From Hyphomicrobiales bacterium (GTDB taxonomy: Bacteria; Pseudomonadota; Alphaproteobacteria; Rhizobiales; Rhizobiaceae), in the NCBI GenBank assembly GCA_900473795.1, contig UCMT01000008.1, positions 62,001-126,000 of the forward strand: a DNA stretch of 64,000 nt. Direction: 5' to 3'. The position numbers were made by a program, and so were the translations under genes. The notes under the pieces were generated by a model. The model saw only the letters and a list, made by a program, of their open reading frames with translations, was not told the origin of the DNA and made no database searches. Below, piece by piece: positions 8,515 through 19,000 of the stretch; positions within the stretch are counted from its first letter, which is position 1; each line of letters starts with the position of its first letter.

Positions 8515-10182
8515 ATGAACCAATCCATGATCGATATCCACATGCAGGTGATGTGGAACCGGCTCGTCTCGGTCGTCGAGGAGCAGGCGCAGACACTGAT
8601 CAGAACTGCGTTCTCCACCAGCGTACGCGAAGCCGGGGACCTTTCCGCCGGTATCTTCGACCTTGACGGTCGCATGCTTGCGCAGGCCGTGACCGGCACG
8701 CCCGGACATGTCAATGCGATGGCTGAGTCCGTCGCCCATTTCATCAACGATATCGGCCCCGACAATATTTTCGAGGGTGACGTCTACATCACCAACGATC
8801 CCTGGAAAGGCACGGGCCATCTGCACGACATCACGATCGTGACGCCTTCGTTCCATCACGGCAAGCACGTCGGCTACTTCGCATCGACGGCTCACGTTGT
8901 CGACGTCGGCGGGCGCGGCTTCGGACCGGACGCGCGGGAGGTATATGAGGAAGGTCTCTTCATCCCGATCATGAAGTTCTTCGACCGTGGCCAGGTCAAT
9001 CGCACGCTGCTCGATTTTGTCCGGAACAACGTCCGCGAAAACGACAAGGTGGTCGGCGACCTCTATGCCCTGGCCGCCTGCAACGAGACAGGCCACCGCC
9101 GACTGATCGACATGCTGACGGAGTTCAATCTCGAAGATCTCGGCATGATTGGCGGCTTTATTCTGAAGCACAGTCGCGAAGCCACGCTGGAGCGGCTGCG
9201 CAACCTGCCGCAGGGGACATGGTCCTACAGCCTGGATCTCGATGGCTATGACGAGCCGGTTCGGCTGGCGGCGACGCTCACCATCGGCCCTGACGGGGTG
9301 CTGGTTGACTTCGACGGCACATCGGGGATGAGCAAGTTCGGCATCAACGTGCCGCTGGTCTACGCAAAAGCCTATGCCTGCTACGGTATCAAGTGTGTTG
9401 TCGCACCGGAAATTCCGAACAATGCGGCCTCTCTTGCGCCGTTCGAGGTCGTCGCGCCTGAAGGATGCATCCTGAATGCGAAGCGCCCGGCACCAGTGGC
9501 CGTGCGTCACGTTCTTGGCCACTTTGTGCCGGACCTCGTCCTTGGCGCTTTACATCAGGCGCTTCCCGGCAAGGTCCCGGCCGAGGGCGCCAGCGCTCTT
9601 TGGAACCTTCACATGAGCGTTCGTCCGGTTGCCGATCAGATCGGCGGACGCGGGGCCGAAATCCTTATGTTCAATTCCGGCGGCAGTGGCGCACGCCCGG
9701 CGCTCGACGGACTGAATGCAACGGCGTTCCCGAGCGGCGTCCACACCATGCCGATCGAGGCGACGGAGAATGTCGGTCCGGTCATCGTATGGCGCAAGGA
9801 ACTGCGAGACGGTTCCGGCGGCATCGGCGAGCATCGTGGCGGTCTCGGCCAGACCATCGAGATTTCCGCTGCGGAGGGATACAGCTTCCGCTTTTCCGCC
9901 ATGTTCGACCGTCTCAATCACCCGGCTCGCGGTCGTGATGGCGGGCAGTCCGGCTCTCAGGGGGCCGTTTCGTTGGATGACGGTACGACGCTGCGCGGCA
10001 AGGGCCTCCAGTTCGTCCCGGAAGGCCGCAAGCTCGTGCTTCAGCTGCCAGGCGGCGGCGGTTTCGGAGATCCGGGCGACAGATCGCCGGGCTCGGTCGA
10101 GCACGATCTCAAGCATGGCTACATCACTTCGGAACAGGCCGAGGCTTACACCAAGGCCAGAATTCGGGGCGGAAACGCATGA
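8515..10182 (+). CDS. hyuB: Hydantoinase/oxoprolinase family, subunit B
   Basis: 555 residues, full length for HyuB. Typical stretches are ISTSVREAGDLSAGIFD-type (here TAFSTSVREAGDLSAG, 29-44), ITNDPWKGTGHLHD with its metal-type Asp/His near 92-105, and GEHRGGLGQ and PGGGGFGDP in the C-terminal half. This subunit carries the ring-opening site in 5-oxoprolinase/N-methylhydantoinase complexes and pairs with the ATP-using HyuA just upstream. Its stop overlaps the aminotransferase start as ATGA, a sign of coupled translation. The length excludes a three- or four-subunit carboxylase layout only in part; no acetone/acetophenone carboxylase extra subunits are seen nearby. Confidence 0.85.
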   Translation: MNQSMIDIHMQVMWNRLVSVVEEQAQTLIRTAFSTSVREAGDLSAGIFDLDGRMLAQAVTGTPGHVNAMAESVAHFINDIGPDNIFEGDVYITNDPWKGTGHLHDITIVTPSFHHGKHVGYFASTAHVVDVGGRGFGPDAREVYEEGLFIPIMKFFDRGQVNRTLLDFVRNNVRENDKVVGDLYALAACNETGHRRLIDMLTEFNLEDLGMIGGFILKHSREATLERLRNLPQGTWSYSLDLDGYDEPVRLAATLTIGPDGVLVDFDGTSGMSKFGINVPLVYAKAYACYGIKCVVAPEIPNNAASLAPFEVVAPEGCILNAKRPAPVAVRHVLGHFVPDLVLGALHQALPGKVPAEGASALWNLHMSVRPVADQIGGRGAEILMFNSGGSGARPALDGLNATAFPSGVHTMPIEATENVGPVIVWRKELRDGSGGIGEHRGGLGQTIEISAAEGYSFRFSAMFDRLNHPARGRDGGQSGSQGAVSLDDGTTLRGKGLQFVPEGRKLVLQLPGGGGFGDPGDRSPGSVEHDLKHGYITSEQAEAYTKARIRGGNA

Positions 10183-11390
10183 ACATGATCACCTTCGAAA
10201 GCACCAGGACGTCGACCATCAAGTCGTCTCCCTCCATGGCGGTCTCCATGGCGGCGAAAGCAATGCGGGCTCGGGGCGAACAGGTCATTGATCTTTCCCT
10301 CGGCGAGCCGGACTTCGATACGCCATCTCATGTCGTGGAAGCCGCGATCGGCGCCATGCGCCGCGGAGTGACGCGGTATACCGGACCGGATGGCCTTGAG
10401 GAGCTTCGCGCCGCGATCGTTTCGAAGTTCAAGCGCGAGAACAATCTCGACTACGCGATGGACGAGATCTCCATCGGCAACGGTGCGAAGCAGATTCTTT
10501 TCAATGCCTTCCTGGGGACACTTGAACCAGGCGATGAGGTTGTGGTGCCGGCACCCTATTGGGTTTCCTATACCGACATCGTCATTCTCCATGGCGGGAT
10601 GCCGCGTGTCGTGCCGTGCGGTGTCGAGGACGCGTTCAAGATCACGCCGGAACGGCTGGAAGCTGCGATCACGCCCAGGACGCGATGGTTTCTCTTCAAC
10701 TCCCCTTCGAATCCGACGGGTGCGATCTATAGCGCCCGGGAGCTTGCCGCGCTTGGCGAGGTTCTGAAAAGGCACCCGCACGTCGCCATCATGTCAGACG
10801 AAATCTACGAGCACATCGTCTGCGGCGACGTGCCGTTCACGTCGTTCGCCAGCGTTTGCCCGGAACTGAAAGAGCGGACGCTGATCATCAACGGCGTCTC
10901 GAAGGCCTATGCCATGACCGGCTGGCGATTGGGCTATGCTGCCGGACCGAAGGCGTTGACCAAGGTTCTGAACAAGCTTCAGTCCCAGAGCACGACGTGC
11001 CCGTCGTCGATCACCCAGGTTGCCGCAGCGGCAGCCCTCAACGGCCCGCAGGATTTCGTCGTCAACGCTGTCGCTGAATACAAGGCGCGCGGAGAGCTTG
11101 TCACGCGGGGGTTCAGCGAGATACCGGGTCTCGAGGTGCGGGCGCCTGAAGGTGCCTTCTACCTGTTCCCCAAGTGCGAGGCGTATATCGGCAAGACGAC
11201 GCCTGACGGCGCCAAGATCGCCAACGATACAGAGCTTGCGTCCCATCTTCTGACTGTCGGCAAGGTCGCCACGGTTCCCGGCGCCGCCTTCGGCGTCGAA
11301 CCCTATATTCGCCTGTCCTTCGCGACATCGCGGGAAAATCTCGGCATTGCCATCGAGCGTATCGGTGAAGCGTTGGCCAGGCTTCGCTAA
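10179..11390 (+). CDS. Class I aminotransferase (aspartate aminotransferase-like)
   Basis: 403 residues. Fold-type I PLP motifs are complete: NSPSNPTGA (174-182, with Asn178), SDEIY (206-210, Asp207 for the pyridine nitrogen), and NGVSKAYAMTGWRLGY with the Schiff-base Lys242; the C-terminal SFATSREN supplies the carboxylate-binding Arg. The enzyme should exchange an amino group between an amino acid and a 2-oxo acid in the cytoplasm. Sitting between HyuB and a dehydrogenase, it most likely acts on the amino acid released by ring opening. It overlaps hyuB by four bases and is nine bases from the next frame's upstream TTG. Confidence 0.85.
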   Translation: MNMITFESTRTSTIKSSPSMAVSMAAKAMRARGEQVIDLSLGEPDFDTPSHVVEAAIGAMRRGVTRYTGPDGLEELRAAIVSKFKRENNLDYAMDEISIGNGAKQILFNAFLGTLEPGDEVVVPAPYWVSYTDIVILHGGMPRVVPCGVEDAFKITPERLEAAITPRTRWFLFNSPSNPTGAIYSARELAALGEVLKRHPHVAIMSDEIYEHIVCGDVPFTSFASVCPELKERTLIINGVSKAYAMTGWRLGYAAGPKALTKVLNKLQSQSTTCPSSITQVAAAAALNGPQDFVVNAVAEYKARGELVTRGFSEIPGLEVRAPEGAFYLFPKCEAYIGKTTPDGAKIANDTELASHLLTVGKVATVPGAAFGVEPYIRLSFATSRENLGIAIERIGEALARLR

Positions 11391-11405
11391 AGAGGAAGAT
11401 TGAAC

Positions 11406-12218
11406 ATGACCGATTTTCAGAGAACATTGCTCACCGGCGCGGCCGGCGGCGTCGGAACACAGTTGCGCAAATCCGGCACGAAGCTCGGCAAGTCCGTGCG
11501 CCTCTCGGCGCTGACGCCATTCGACGAGCTCGCCCCGCATGAAGAGGACGCGCCAGCCGATCTTGCCGATTTCGATGCGGTTTCCGACGCTGTGAAGGGC
11601 TGCGATGCCATCATCCACATGGGTGGACAGGCGCTGGAAGGCCCGTGGCAGACGGTGCTCGATTCCAACGTCGTCGGCAGCTACAACGTTTACGAGGCGG
11701 CACGCCGGCATGGCGTCAAGCGCATCGTCTATGCAAGCTCCGTCCATGCGATCGGCTACTACGAGCGGACCGAGACGATCGACGGGAATGTGCCGACCCG
11801 ACCGGACAGTCTCTACGGCGTGTCGAAGACCTTTACCGAAAACCTCGCTCGCTACTATTTCGACAAGTTCGGCATCGAGAGCGTTTGCATCCGCATCGGC
11901 TCGTGCTTTGCCGAACCGACCGACCGCCGTCACCTGATCACCTGGCTATCCTATCGCGACTGCCGGCAACTGGTCGAAAAGGCGCTTTCGGCCCCGCGCG
12001 TCGGCTTCATGGTCGCCTACGGCATGTCCAACAACAGCGAAGCCTTCTGGGACAACCGGACGGCTGCGGTGCTCGGCTACAAGCCGCAGGACAGCGCCGA
12101 TGACTACCGGGAAAAGGTCCTGGCGAAAACCACGCAAGGCGATCCGAACGATCCGGCCGTGCGCTTCCAGGGCGGAAGCTTCTGTGCGGCTGGCCACTAC
12201 GAAGACGAGCACAAGTAA
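11406..12218 (+). CDS. NAD-dependent epimerase/dehydratase family, uronate-dehydrogenase-like
   Basis: 270 residues from the ATG at 11406, placed after AGAGGAAG. Short-chain-type Rossmann fold: LLTGAAGGVG (8-17), the catalytic set Ser111 (ASSVHAIGYY), Tyr137 and Lys141 (YGVSK). The overall pattern, including HMGG, IRIGSC near 162 and the C-terminal DPNDPAVRFQGGSF, closely follows Agrobacterium uronate dehydrogenase (Udh), which oxidises glucuronate or galacturonate to the aldarolactone. Here it lies in an amine/ring-opening operon with no uronate genes, so I would call it Udh-like and leave the substrate open. Confidence 0.75.
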   Translation: MTDFQRTLLTGAAGGVGTQLRKSGTKLGKSVRLSALTPFDELAPHEEDAPADLADFDAVSDAVKGCDAIIHMGGQALEGPWQTVLDSNVVGSYNVYEAARRHGVKRIVYASSVHAIGYYERTETIDGNVPTRPDSLYGVSKTFTENLARYYFDKFGIESVCIRIGSCFAEPTDRRHLITWLSYRDCRQLVEKALSAPRVGFMVAYGMSNNSEAFWDNRTAAVLGYKPQDSADDYREKVLAKTTQGDPNDPAVRFQGGSFCAAGHYEDEHK

Positions 12219-12227
12219 GGCAGGACG

Positions 12228-13421
12228 ATGCAAGCTTCAAAAACGTCTTATGATGTGGTGATCGTGGGCGGAGCGGTCGTCGGCAGCTCGACGGCTTTTT
12301 TCCTCGCGACAAATCCCGATTTCAAAGGCTCGATACTCGTGATCGAACGCGACTGGAGCTATGCCAGGTCCGCAACGGCGCTGTCCTCCAGCTCGATCAG
12401 GCACCAGTTTTCCAACGCCATCAATGTGAAGGTTTCGCAGTTCGGCACCGAGTTCATTCGCGAGTTCAACAAGCATGTTGCCGTCGATGACGACACGCCG
12501 GAAATCGGTTTTCACGAAAACGGCTATCTCTTCCTGGCGGGCGACGACCGCGGTCAGGAGGTTCTGGAGCGAAATCATGCGACGCAGAAGTCCTGCGGGG
12601 CGGACGTCACGCTGCTGGATGCGGACGCGCTTGGGCGCCGCTTTCCCTGGCTCAATCTTGAAGGGCTGACGCTCGGCAGCTATGGCGAACGGGGCGAGGG
12701 ATGGTTCGACAGCTCGGCGCTGATGCAGGGTTTCCGCAAGAAGGCTCGATCGCTCGGCGTCGAATATATCGAAGACGAGGTGGTCTCCGTCGAGCGTGAC
12801 GGCGACCGTATCATGTCCGTTACGACAAAGAGCGGCCAGACGATCGGCTGCGGCCAGTTGGTCAATACCGCGGGAACGCGCGGCACGCAGGTGGCTCGCA
12901 TGGCAGGACTGGATATACCGGTCGAGCCGCGCCGCCGCTCTCTTTTTGTGGTTGATTGCCGGACGCCACTTGAAGGCAAGGTCGGTCTCACCATCGATCC
13001 GACCGGCGTTTTTTTCCGGCCGGAAGGAAAGTTCTACCTCATGGGGACCTACCCGAAGCACGACCCGGAGGTGGATCCCAACGATTTCGACGTCATGCAT
13101 GATGAATTCGAGGCGGAAATCTGGCCGATCCTGGCGGAGCGTGTTCCCGCTTTCGAGGCCATCAAGGTCGTCAATTCGTGGGCAGGACATTACGATTATT
13201 GCACGCTCGACCACAACGTCATCCTTGGTCCGCACAGCGACGTGAAGAACTTCCTGTTTGCCAATGGTTTTAGCGGTCACGGCCTGCAGCAGTCTCCGGC
13301 CATGGGGCGGGGCTTAAGTGAATTGATCACCTACGGCGCATTCAAGACGCTCGACCTCTCGCCGTTCGGTTACGAGCGCGTGGTCGCCAACCGCCCATTC
13401 CTTGAAGACGCGGTCATCTAA
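12228..13421 (+). CDS. FAD-dependent amine/amino-acid oxidoreductase (DAO family)
   Basis: 397 residues. The dinucleotide loop VVIVGGAVVGSSTAFFLA starts at residue 9, with the FAD-ribose acid in VIERD near 38. SATALSSSSIRHQF and the C-terminal GFSGHGLQQSPAMGRGLSE block (FAD-contact) are typical of the sarcosine oxidase/dimethylglycine dehydrogenase branch of DAO proteins. It should oxidise a C-N bond of a secondary or N-methyl amino acid. There is no second GcvT-like domain, so any C1 unit would not be trapped on folate by this protein. It follows the Udh-like gene by nine bases. Confidence 0.8.
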   Translation: MQASKTSYDVVIVGGAVVGSSTAFFLATNPDFKGSILVIERDWSYARSATALSSSSIRHQFSNAINVKVSQFGTEFIREFNKHVAVDDDTPEIGFHENGYLFLAGDDRGQEVLERNHATQKSCGADVTLLDADALGRRFPWLNLEGLTLGSYGERGEGWFDSSALMQGFRKKARSLGVEYIEDEVVSVERDGDRIMSVTTKSGQTIGCGQLVNTAGTRGTQVARMAGLDIPVEPRRRSLFVVDCRTPLEGKVGLTIDPTGVFFRPEGKFYLMGTYPKHDPEVDPNDFDVMHDEFEAEIWPILAERVPAFEAIKVVNSWAGHYDYCTLDHNVILGPHSDVKNFLFANGFSGHGLQQSPAMGRGLSELITYGAFKTLDLSPFGYERVVANRPFLEDAVI

Positions 13422-13445
13422 ATCAAGAAGGTGAGGGGAACTCCC

Positions 13446-15131
13446 ATGGAAATCAAAACTGTGACCCGCAGCGGCGGGCAGGTGCTCGTCGATGCCCTGC
13501 GTATCCACGGCGTCGAGCGCGCCTTCTGCGTGCCTGGCGAAAGCTATCTGGCAGCCCTCGACGCGCTGCATGACGCCAAGGATGATATTGAACTCATCGT
13601 TTGCCGTCAGGAAGGCGGCGCAGCCTATATGGCCGAAGCCTACGGCAAGTTGACGGGCAAGCCCGGCATCTGCTTTGTCACCCGCGGCCCCGGCGCCACG
13701 AACGCGTCCGTCGGCGTGCACACGGCCTTTCAGGACTCCACGCCGATGATCCTGTTTATCGGCCAGGTCGCTCGCGATCAAATGGAGCGCGAAGCGTTTC
13801 AGGAAATCGACTATCGCCGCATGTTCGGCCAGATGGCGAAATGGGTGGTGGAAATCGAAGATGCCGCGCGCATTCCCGAGTTGATCAGCCAGGCGTTCCA
13901 CCGCGCCGTGAATGGACGCCCTGGCCCGGTCGTCGTGGCGCTTCCCGAGGACATGTTGGCCGATCACGTCAGCGTCGCCGACGTTCCGGCGTTCAAACGC
14001 GTCGAAGCCCATCCCGGAGACGAGCAGCTTGCGGAGTTCGTGGCACTTCTCGAAAAGGCTGAGCGGCCGATGGTCGTCGCAGGCGGCGGGGGATGGACGG
14101 CGAAGGCGGTCGAGGCTCTCAAGACCTTTTCCGAAACCTTCCACCTGCCGGTGGCAGCCTCGTTCAGATGTCAGGACCTGTTCGACAATACCCATCCGAA
14201 TTACGCGGGAGACCTCGGGCTGGCGGCTGGCCCGAAATTGATCCAGCATGTGAAGAACTGTGATCTCCTCATCTCGATTGGCGCGCGTCTGGGGGAAATG
14301 ACCACGGGTGCGTATACCTTGATCGATATTCCGGTGCCGAAACAGTCTCTTGTCCACGTGCATCCGGGTGCGGAGGAGCTTGGCCGCGTCTATCACGCGA
14401 CGCTGCCGATCAACGCAAGCGTTGGCGGTTTCCTCGCTCGTGCAAACAGGCTCCCGCCGATTGCTGTCCCTCGCTGGAAGGAATGGACCGCAGCCGCGCA
14501 TGCGGATTACCTCGAGAACCTCCAGCACGCGCAAGTTCCGGGACCCGTCCAGATGGGCGACGTTATGGCGTGGCTGCGAAAGCAGCTTCCGGCCGACGCC
14601 ATTCTGACGACGGGCGCCGGCAACTATTCGGCCTGGGCGCATCGCTTCTACCAGTATCGCACCTTCAGGACCCAGCTGGGGCCGACCAACGGGTCAATGG
14701 GATATGGCGTGCCCGCGGCAATCGCGGCGAAGATCACCGATCGCAATCGCACGGTCGTGGCATTTGCCGGCGACGGTTGCTTCCTCATGAATGGCCAGGA
14801 GCTGGCAACAGCCGTGCAGTACGACGCGCGTGTCATCGTGCTTGTCATCAACAATGGGATGTACGGCACGATCCGGATGCATCAGGAGCGAAATTATCCG
14901 GGCCGTGTCTCGGGCACCCAGCTCACCAATCCGGATTTCGCGGCGCTTGCGCGCTCATACGGGCTGCACGGCGAAACCGTTGAGGCGACTGCCGATTTCG
15001 CGGCCGCATTCGAGCGCTGCGAAGCCTCGGGCAAGCCTGCTCTCATCGAAATCCGGATCGACCCGGAGGCGCTCACGCCGAAGATGAGCCTCACGCAAAT
15101 TCGCGAACAGGCGGTCGCTCAAGGCAAATGA
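13446..15131 (+). CDS. Thiamine-diphosphate-dependent enzyme, acetolactate-synthase-like
   Basis: 561 residues from the ATG at 13446 (GAGGGG seven bases before it; the GTG at 13431 is less likely). Three domains of the POX/AHAS family: the Pyr domain with catalytic Glu in CRQEGGAAYMAEAYG near 50-65, the central domain, and the PP domain with GDGCFLMNGQELATA followed by VINNGMYG, the ThDP-Mg motif. Such enzymes decarboxylate 2-oxo acids or join them to a second carbonyl. No small regulatory subunit is present and the organism's biosynthetic synthase would be elsewhere, so a catabolic role on the 2-oxo acid made by the aminotransferase or dehydrogenase is likely. It is the last gene of the operon. 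Confidence 0.8.
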   Translation: MEIKTVTRSGGQVLVDALRIHGVERAFCVPGESYLAALDALHDAKDDIELIVCRQEGGAAYMAEAYGKLTGKPGICFVTRGPGATNASVGVHTAFQDSTPMILFIGQVARDQMEREAFQEIDYRRMFGQMAKWVVEIEDAARIPELISQAFHRAVNGRPGPVVVALPEDMLADHVSVADVPAFKRVEAHPGDEQLAEFVALLEKAERPMVVAGGGGWTAKAVEALKTFSETFHLPVAASFRCQDLFDNTHPNYAGDLGLAAGPKLIQHVKNCDLLISIGARLGEMTTGAYTLIDIPVPKQSLVHVHPGAEELGRVYHATLPINASVGGFLARANRLPPIAVPRWKEWTAAAHADYLENLQHAQVPGPVQMGDVMAWLRKQLPADAILTTGAGNYSAWAHRFYQYRTFRTQLGPTNGSMGYGVPAAIAAKITDRNRTVVAFAGDGCFLMNGQELATAVQYDARVIVLVINNGMYGTIRMHQERNYPGRVSGTQLTNPDFAALARSYGLHGETVEATADFAAAFERCEASGKPALIEIRIDPEALTPKMSLTQIREQAVAQGK

Positions 15132-15137
15132 GTCTCA

Positions 15138-15162
15138 GGAAGCGCCGCCAGGCGGCGCTTCC
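15138..15162 (+). terminator. Hairpin after the hyu operon
   Basis: GGAAGCGCC (15138-15146) pairs with GGCGCTTCC (15154-15162), loop GCCAGGC. It begins seven bases after the stop of the ThDP gene. There is no strong T-run, so termination efficiency is uncertain; it lies between convergent genes. Confidence 0.55.
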
Positions 15163-15252
15163 CGCCATTTGGACAAGCTTCGGAACGTGAAGCGGTTTGC
15201 CGATTGCGCGGCTCGAATTGAGAGGAGTGTCGCCGGGTAAGCTGCCGTCGAT

Positions 15253-15984
15253 TTACTCCGCGATCTCGCTGCTGGCTGGCTCGTCGAGCATGGCGCGGTA
15301 GCGGTTCAGGCTTTCCTCCAGATGAAGCGCCAAGGCATTCTTCGCCGCTTTGGCATCCCCTTGCGTAATCGCCGCCAGAATGGCCGCATGCTCTTTGTTG
15401 ATTTTCTTCAGATAGGTCTGGTAGGTCCGCGCCGACTGCCTGTGCTTGAGAACGAGATCGAAGCTGATCTCCCCCACCACGGCCTCGAGAAAGCGGGGAA
15501 AGTGCGGGTTCCTGGTAGCTTTGGCGATGGCGAGATGAAATTCGAAATCGGCCTGCGCCTCGACCTGTGCGTCGTCGCTCTCAAGGTTTTCCAGATAGTC
15601 GTAGGCTCTGGCGATCTCGGCGAGTGCCTCCGGCGTGCGGCGCGCGGCGGCAAGGGCGACGGACTGCATCTCGACGCCCAGTCGAAGCTCCAGTATTTGC
15701 ATCGCCGAGCGAATATCATCGATGCGACTGATCTCGAAATTAAGCGTCTTGGTGTCCTTGTCGGTCACATAGACACCGTCACCTTGGCGCGTGATGACAC
15801 GTCCACCGACCTTCAAGGACGTAAGCGCCTCACGGATCACGGTTCTGCTGACGCCAAACTCCTCGCAAAGCTGCGCGCTTGACGGTATCTTTTCGCCTGG
15901 CGGATAGAGACCTGAATCGATCCGATTGGCGAGCTGCGCCACCACAATTTCGGCGAGGTTTCCACGCTGCGTGATTACCGACAC
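15253..15984 (-). CDS. GntR-family regulator with FCD domain
   Basis: 243 residues from the GTG at 15984, chosen because TTTGGAGC precedes it by eight bases; an in-frame GTG at 16035 would overlap the predicted operator. The winged helix lies at about 20-75 (SAQLCEEFGVSRTVIREAL, then VITRQGDGVYV). The rest is an all-helical FCD ligand domain with acidic and His residues (FEFHLAIAKAT and HAAILAAI) that usually hold a metal and a carboxylate effector. FCD regulators mostly repress catabolic operons until a pathway acid binds. It lies 54 bases behind the D-2-hydroxyacid dehydrogenase on the same strand and probably controls that gene, the hyu operon and the SDR pair. Confidence 0.85.
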   Translation of the reverse strand: MSVITQRGNLAEIVVAQLANRIDSGLYPPGEKIPSSAQLCEEFGVSRTVIREALTSLKVGGRVITRQGDGVYVTDKDTKTLNFEISRIDDIRSAMQILELRLGVEMQSVALAAARRTPEALAEIARAYDYLENLESDDAQVEAQADFEFHLAIAKATRNPHFPRFLEAVVGEISFDLVLKHRQSARTYQTYLKKINKEHAAILAAITQGDAKAAKNALALHLEESLNRYRAMLDEPASSEIAE

Positions 15985-16028
15985 GTAATTTGCTCCAAAC
16001 TTCGAATGCACGTCACTACATTTATTAC

Positions 16029-16035
16029 ATATCAC
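16029..16035 (-). promoter_or_regulatory. GTGATAT element upstream of gntR
   Basis: On the minus strand the 54-base gap before gntR contains TGGCATGATATGTGATATG, which shares TGGCAT and GTGATAT with the operator at 19146-19162. It may allow autoregulation. The match is weaker than that of the two promoter sites. Confidence 0.35.
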
Positions 16036-16038
16036 ATA

Positions 16039-19000
16039 TCATGCCACGTTCTCAGATACGCTATCAGTTTTATCGAGTATCAGGCTCTTTATAACCCCTA
16101 TTGGGTGGGGAATTTCCGCCTCCGCGATCAGTTTGACCTGCGACCTGCAGGAGTATCCTGTCGCCATGACGACGTCGCCCTGCGAAGTATCTGCAATCGT
16201 GTCGCGCCAGCTCAAGCCATAGATCGTTTCCGACAGATCGCGGTTACGGACCTCGTGACCGAACGTACCGGCCATCCCGCAACACCCGGTGGCGGGGAGG
16301 GTAAGACGAATACCCAGTTTCTGAAAAATGGCTGTCCACTGTGCCTGGCTCTCGGGCGCATTGGTGCGCTCGGTGCAGTGAAGGAGGAGCTTGAAACGTT
16401 GCGGTCGGGAGGAGGCTTGCCTCTGAGTAATCCGGTCGAGATTCTGGTGGAGCCACTCCTGAGGCAGCAGGACGTCGACGTGCTTCGAGGCGGTCGGCAA
16501 TTTTGCGTATTCGCTGCGATATGTCAGCGTCATCGACGGATCAGTCCCGACCAGTGTGGCTCCTGCCTCGACCAGCTCCTGGAGGTAGTGGCTGGTCGCG
16601 GCAGCCGTTTTCTCGAAGGCGGCGAGATAACCGTGGACGTGGAGCGCTTTGCCGTTCTGGTAGGGTGCGGAAATGAAGGCGACAAATCCGAGTGCCTGCG
16701 CCAGATCGATGGCGTCGAGAACAAGCTGCGGATTGAAATGGGTCGTAAAAGCATCGGTAACGAAGACAATTATATTCGCCCGGTCCCGGGGTGTGAGCCG
16801 CAGAAGGCGTTCGGGCGTGGCGACCTTGACGCCGCGGCGCTCGAGTTCGTGTCGCAGGCTGATGGAGGGCATGGTTGGCAGGGCCGTCAGGCCGAAAAGC
16901 TTCATCAGCCCTCGACCGACAGGGGAGCCGACGAACAGGTTGTATGCGGGCTTCAGTCGCGCCATCAGCGGCAGTGTGCTCTCGATCCTTGCGACGATCG
17001 GGTCCTTCAGGGGGCGAAGATAGCGCCCGTGATACAGCTCGAGGAATTTGGCCCGGAAGGCCGGCACGCTGACCTTGACGGGGCACTGGCCCGAGCATGC
17101 CTTGCAACTGAGACAATTGTCCATCGCGCGACGGACGTCGTGAGAAAAGTCCTGCCGATTGGCAGGGTTGAAGGAGTTCCAGGCGCGAACGAACAGGCCG
17201 GCGTTTTGCCTCGACGTTCGCATATGGATTGCCTCGTCCAGCGGGTTTGTTTCCAACAGGGCCAGTTGGCGGAGCCATTCCCGCATCAGCGACGCCCGTC
17301 CCTTGGGCGAGTAGCGCCGATCGCGCGTGCCCTTGTACGAGGGGCACATGGCGCTGCTCTCGTCGAAATCGAAACATGCGCCGTTGCCGTTGCAGTAGGC
17401 GGCGTTGTCGAAAGCGGACCTGATGTCGCTATGTATTCCTCGATCGAAATCGCCCCGAAGCGGGACCTGATCGACTTTCAGTAGTTCGCCGGCCGAAGCG
17501 GTCGCGATCTTTCCGGGATTCATTTGATTGTGCGGGTCGAAGGCGCGCTTGATTTCCTGCAGGCTGGGGTAAAGGTCGCCAAAGTATTCCGGCACGTATT
17601 CGGAGCGTATGCCTTTGCCATGCTCGCCCCACAGCACGCCTCCGTACTTCCGCGTCAGCGCAACCACGTTGTCGCTGATCCGTTTGACGAGGGCGACATG
17701 ATCCGGCCTCGTGAGGTCCAACGCCGGCCTGACATGCAGGACGCCGGCGTCGACATGACCGAACATCCCGTAGTCGAGACCCTCCTTGTCGAGAAGCTGC
17801 CGAAAATCGCGAATGTATGCCGCGAGGTTTTCGGGAGGCACGGCAGTATCCTCGACGAAAGCCACCGGTCTGGTCGCCCCCTCGACGTTGCCGAGGAGGC
17901 CGACCGCACGCTTCCGCATGGTCCAGATCGCTTCGACGTCCTTGTGGTCGGACGCGATCGTGAAGCCATTTCTGCCGGAAAGCGGGCTGGCATCCAGCCG
18001 CGACGTGACTTCGGCGACCTTTCGGCCGAGTTCCTCGGTGTTGTCGGCGAGCACTTCGACGATGTTGATCCCGTTCGTCGCGCCGGAGACATCATCAGGG
18101 AAGAAGGGAGCAATCTCGCCCCAGATGATATCGCCCTTGGCCAGCCGCAGAACTTTCTCGTCAACCGTTTCGACGGAAGCGACCTTGAGGGCGACCAGAT
18201 TCCGCGCGTCTTCCAGCGCGGTGTTGAAGTCATCGTAGCGAATGTTAATCAGTGCCGCGCAGGCGGGCAGAGGAAGGACATTCAGCTCTGCCTCTGCCAC
18301 CATCGCCAGCGTTCCTTCGGAACCGCAAAGCACAGAGTTCACGTTGAAGTTTCCGTCAACAGTCCGGAGATGGGCGAGATCGTAGCCGGTCATGTACCGG
18401 TTCAATTTTGGAAAGACCTCGTCGATCAGGGGGCGTTGGTCGCGCTCGATGCGATCCAGAACACGGTAAATCTCTCCCACGCGGTCCTGGCGGTCTTTCA
18501 GCTGGTCCAGCTGCTCAGGGTCCACAGGCCGGGACCACCAGTCCATCCCGTCGGTCAATAGGACCCTTAATCCGAGGACGTGGTTGCTGGTTTTGCCGTA
18601 GAGGCAGGATCCCTGGCCGCATGCGTCGGTGTTGATCATGCCTCCGATCGTCGCCCGGTTCGAGGTCGACAGTTCCGGGGCGAAGAAGAGGCCGTATGGC
18701 TTGAGCGCCCGGTTCAACTGGTCCTTGACGACGCCGGCTTCAACCCGGACTATCCTCCGTTCCGGGTCGATCGACAGGATCCTGTTCATGTGTCGAGAAC
18801 AGTCGACCACAACGCCGCTTGAAAGCGATTGTCCATTGGTGCCGGTTCCGCCACCGCGAACGGCGATTGTGGTGCTGACGAATTCCGGTTCGGATAGGGT
18901 GGTCGCGACGGTGCGAAGGTCGTCCGCGTCGCGCGGGAAGAGGATGCCCGCCGGTTGAACCTGGTAGATGGAATTGTCGGTGGAAAAGACTGTGCGGCTT